Positions 14,447 through 15,789 of a DNA stretch of 15,789 nt are shown here, in pieces. Within the stretch, counting starts at the first letter, position 1. Each line of letters opens with the position of its first letter. The notes below the pieces were generated by a model. It did no database searches, was not told the DNA's origin, and worked only from the letters and a program-made list of their open reading frames with translations. Both the position numbers and the translations under genes were made by a program. Source of the DNA: JBJXGF01 sp046153015 (GTDB taxonomy: Bacteria > Actinomycetota > Acidimicrobiia > Acidimicrobiales > CAIXPF01); the NCBI GenBank assembly GCA_046153015.1, contig JBJXGF010000138.1:1-15789 (forward strand), given 5' to 3'.

Positions 14447-14462
14447 CGCCCTGGGTCAGACC
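14447..14462 (+). repeat. Short repeated motif CGCCnnGGGTCAGACC, copy 3
   Basis: Third exact copy of the 14 fixed positions. TCA at 14456-14458 is the TGA stop codon of the minus-strand FG-GAP gene, the same arrangement as in copy 2. A partial copy, GGTCAGACC within TGGTCAGACCA (15679-15689), lies upstream of the same gene. Confidence 0.5.
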
Positions 14463-15526
14463 AGGCCGGCGGCGGCCAGCGCCGCGGTGGCGACGGTGTG
14501 CTCCCCGAAGTTGTTGAGCGTGGAGCCCTGCCACACGTACTGCGTGGCGTCGGTGGGCTTCCAGAAGACGATGTCGTCGCTGTTGGTGCCGTCGACGGCC
14601 ACGTCGTAGGAGTACGGCGTGGCGCCGGTCACCGGCGCCTGGAAGGGCAGCTCGGTGAAGGTGGTGCCGGCGCCGCCGTACCAGGCCCAGGAGGTGCCGC
14701 CGAACGGGGCGTACCAGAAGATGTCCTTGCGGTTGTCGCCGTTGTAGTCCCCCACCGTCGGCGAGTAGCCGCCGACCGCGCCCCGGAACTGGTCGGCGCC
14801 TCGATCGGTCGAGCTCCACCAGATCCAGGAGCCGCCAGTGGGCGCGTACCAGAAGATCTCCTCGTCCCCCGAGCCGTCGAAGTCCCCGACCTGAGGCACG
14901 TAGCCGCCCACCGGGTTGAAGGGTGCGCTGTCGGTGAAGGCGCCGGCCTCGTCCCGGGCGCCGGTGGCGGTCCACATGTAGGAGTTCCCGCCGAGCTGCG
15001 CGTACCAGAGGATGTCGTCCTTGCCGTCGCCGTTGAAGTCGCCCACCCGCGAGTCGTAGCCGCCGGCGACCACCCGCGACACCGAATCGGACGAGCCCAT
15101 GTTCCGGTTGTTGTCGATACCCCACCAGATGTAGGAGTTCCCGCCGAGCTGCGCGTACCAGAAGATGTCGTCGTTGGTGTCGCCGTCGAAGTCGCCGACC
15201 ATCGGGGTGTAGCCGGAGGTGACCGTGCGGGGCACCGGGGTCGGGCTCGGGGCGGACTGGCCGGGCAGGGACCCGTAGAGCACGAAGTCGCCGCCGCCGT
15301 CGGGCGTGTAGATGAACACGTCGGGGAAGTTGTCGCCGTCGAAGTCGCCGACGAGCTGGTACCGCCCGCCGATGTTGTAGGTGACGTTGTCGACCGCGGA
15401 CGCCGCGCCCGCAACGTCGGTCGAGACAAGCGTGACGACAGCGGCCGCAGCGGCAGCGGCTGCCGCCAGCTTGCGCACCGCGCGCCTCCGGGGCGTGATC
15501 GATGACGGGGAGCCGGTGGAACGCAT
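14456..15526 (-). CDS. Secreted FG-GAP/VCBS repeat protein (predicted beta-propeller)
   Basis: 356 residues. The N-terminus has a basic stretch (TPRRRAVRKL, 11-20), a hydrophobic alanine run and AGAASA near 39-44, a Sec signal peptide with cleavage around there. The rest consists of about six modules of 45-52 residues. Each contains a calcium-loop-like motif: DFDGDNFPD (61), DFDGDTNDD (112), DFNGDGKDD (163), DFDGSGDEE (215), DYNGDNRKD (260) and a degraded VDGTNSDD (311). Modules 2 to 5 follow it with I(F/L)WYA, two residues, GG, then an aromatic strand. Such repeats fold as blades of an integrin-like propeller that binds calcium and a protein or glycan outside the cell. There is no cell-wall anchor or transmembrane segment. 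ATG 15526, with GGAAGAG upstream, is preferred over starts at 15568 and 15709 because the signal peptide begins there. The ligand is unknown. Confidence 0.88.
   Translation of the reverse strand: MRSTGSPSSITPRRRAVRKLAAAAAAAAAVVTLVSTDVAGAASAVDNVTYNIGGRYQLVGDFDGDNFPDVFIYTPDGGGDFVLYGSLPGQSAPSPTPVPRTVTSGYTPMVGDFDGDTNDDIFWYAQLGGNSYIWWGIDNNRNMGSSDSVSRVVAGGYDSRVGDFNGDGKDDILWYAQLGGNSYMWTATGARDEAGAFTDSAPFNPVGGYVPQVGDFDGSGDEEIFWYAPTGGSWIWWSSTDRGADQFRGAVGGYSPTVGDYNGDNRKDIFWYAPFGGTSWAWYGGAGTTFTELPFQAPVTGATPYSYDVAVDGTNSDDIVFWKPTDATQYVWQGSTLNNFGEHTVATAALAAAGLV
14976..15019. repeat. Near-identical internal repeat in the FG-GAP gene, copy A
   Basis: A 44-base stretch matches copy B at 15129-15172 with one mismatch. 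The offset is 153 bases, exactly one 51-codon module. It encodes the YAQLGGNSY segment of module 3. Confidence 0.85.
15129..15172. repeat. Near-identical internal repeat in the FG-GAP gene, copy B
   Basis: Partner of 14976-15019; it encodes the YAQLGGNSY segment of module 2. Similarity continues less strongly into the neighbouring calcium-loop codons, pointing to tandem duplication of a whole blade. Confidence 0.85.
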
Positions 15527-15770
15527 CGGAGCTCTTCCTTCCGCCTGACGGCGTTGGGGGGAGGACATATGGGTCAAGTTGCCCGGTAGCACGATATTGG
15601 GCTCCTCAGCGGTTGCCACACACCACCCCAGATTGTTGCGGTTCAATGACGGAGGTGCGATACTGGCGGCGACGTTGCTGGTCAGACCACCGCAACCGGC
15701 GCCGAGCACGACAGGTCTCGAACCAGGGAGGGGCGACGCAGGCTGCGAGCCCGTCCGTCTGGTCGAGGGC

Positions 15771-15789
15771 GGGGGGGGGGGGGGGGGGG
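15771..15789. other. Terminal run of 19 G, probable sequencing artefact
   Basis: The window ends in an unbroken G run. Two-colour Illumina chemistry calls G when signal is absent, so such runs at contig ends are usually artefacts. The preceding 15527-15770 holds the upstream region of the FG-GAP gene, with the partial motif at 15679-15689 and no other recognisable feature. Confidence 0.75.

Noticed and set aside
15527..15709. Extension of the FG-GAP gene to earlier start codons
   Set aside because: Starts at 15568 and 15709 lack a ribosome-binding site and would bury the signal peptide inside the protein.
1..15789. CRISPR array, toxin-antitoxin pair, phage genes or defence system
   Set aside because: No regularly spaced direct repeats, cas-like or phage-like proteins, or small paired genes are visible. 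The large ATPase proteins have standard transcription-regulator DNA-binding domains rather than defence effectors.

Overview
The window is GC-rich (roughly 70% by eye) chromosomal DNA from an actinobacterium. Evidence is an HU protein with a lysine/alanine-rich tail, giant BTAD and LuxR-type ATPase regulators, TAnnnT leaderless promoters and a tRNA-Ser without an encoded CCA end. The mix of HSL-type esterase, DinB, D-aminoacylase-like and amidohydrolase-2 genes would suit Acidimicrobiia or a related environmental lineage, but that placement is inference. The right edge ends in 19 G residues and looks like a contig end with a sequencing artefact.

Layout. 1-485: the 3' part of an IS256-family transposase and its probable IS end. 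498-1406 (+): HSL-family alpha/beta hydrolase. 1534-4512 (-): BTAD/NB-ARC/TPR regulator with a probable leaderless start. 4595-6033 (-): a two-gene operon, isochorismatase-like cysteine hydrolase then SAM methyltransferase. 6318-6923 (+): a DinB-family protein diverging from that operon across a 284-base control region containing a dyad. 6958-9777 (-): LuxR-family ATPase regulator. 9778-10083: a palindrome-rich spacer. 10084-10654 (+): a decayed AfsR/SARP-type regulator with two frameshifts. 10704-11135 (-): HU with a basic tail. 11349-12353 (+): amidohydrolase-2 protein with a probable leaderless start. 12443-14161 (-): D-aminoacylase-like amidohydrolase, convergent with the previous gene across a strong GC hairpin. 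14293-14383 (+): tRNA-Ser(GCU) with its own promoter and terminator. 14456-15526 (-): secreted FG-GAP/VCBS repeat protein.

How the genes may work together. The cysteine hydrolase, methyltransferase and DinB protein share one divergent control region and lie between two very large signal-integrating ATPase regulators. A small stress or detoxification module under local control is possible but unproven. The remaining genes look like independent units separated by terminators.

The least expected signal is a short motif, CGCCnnGGGTCAGACC. It occurs three times in the same orientation, each time at the 3' end of a minus-strand gene; in two cases the stop codon lies inside it. No complete novel defence or mobile system is visible.
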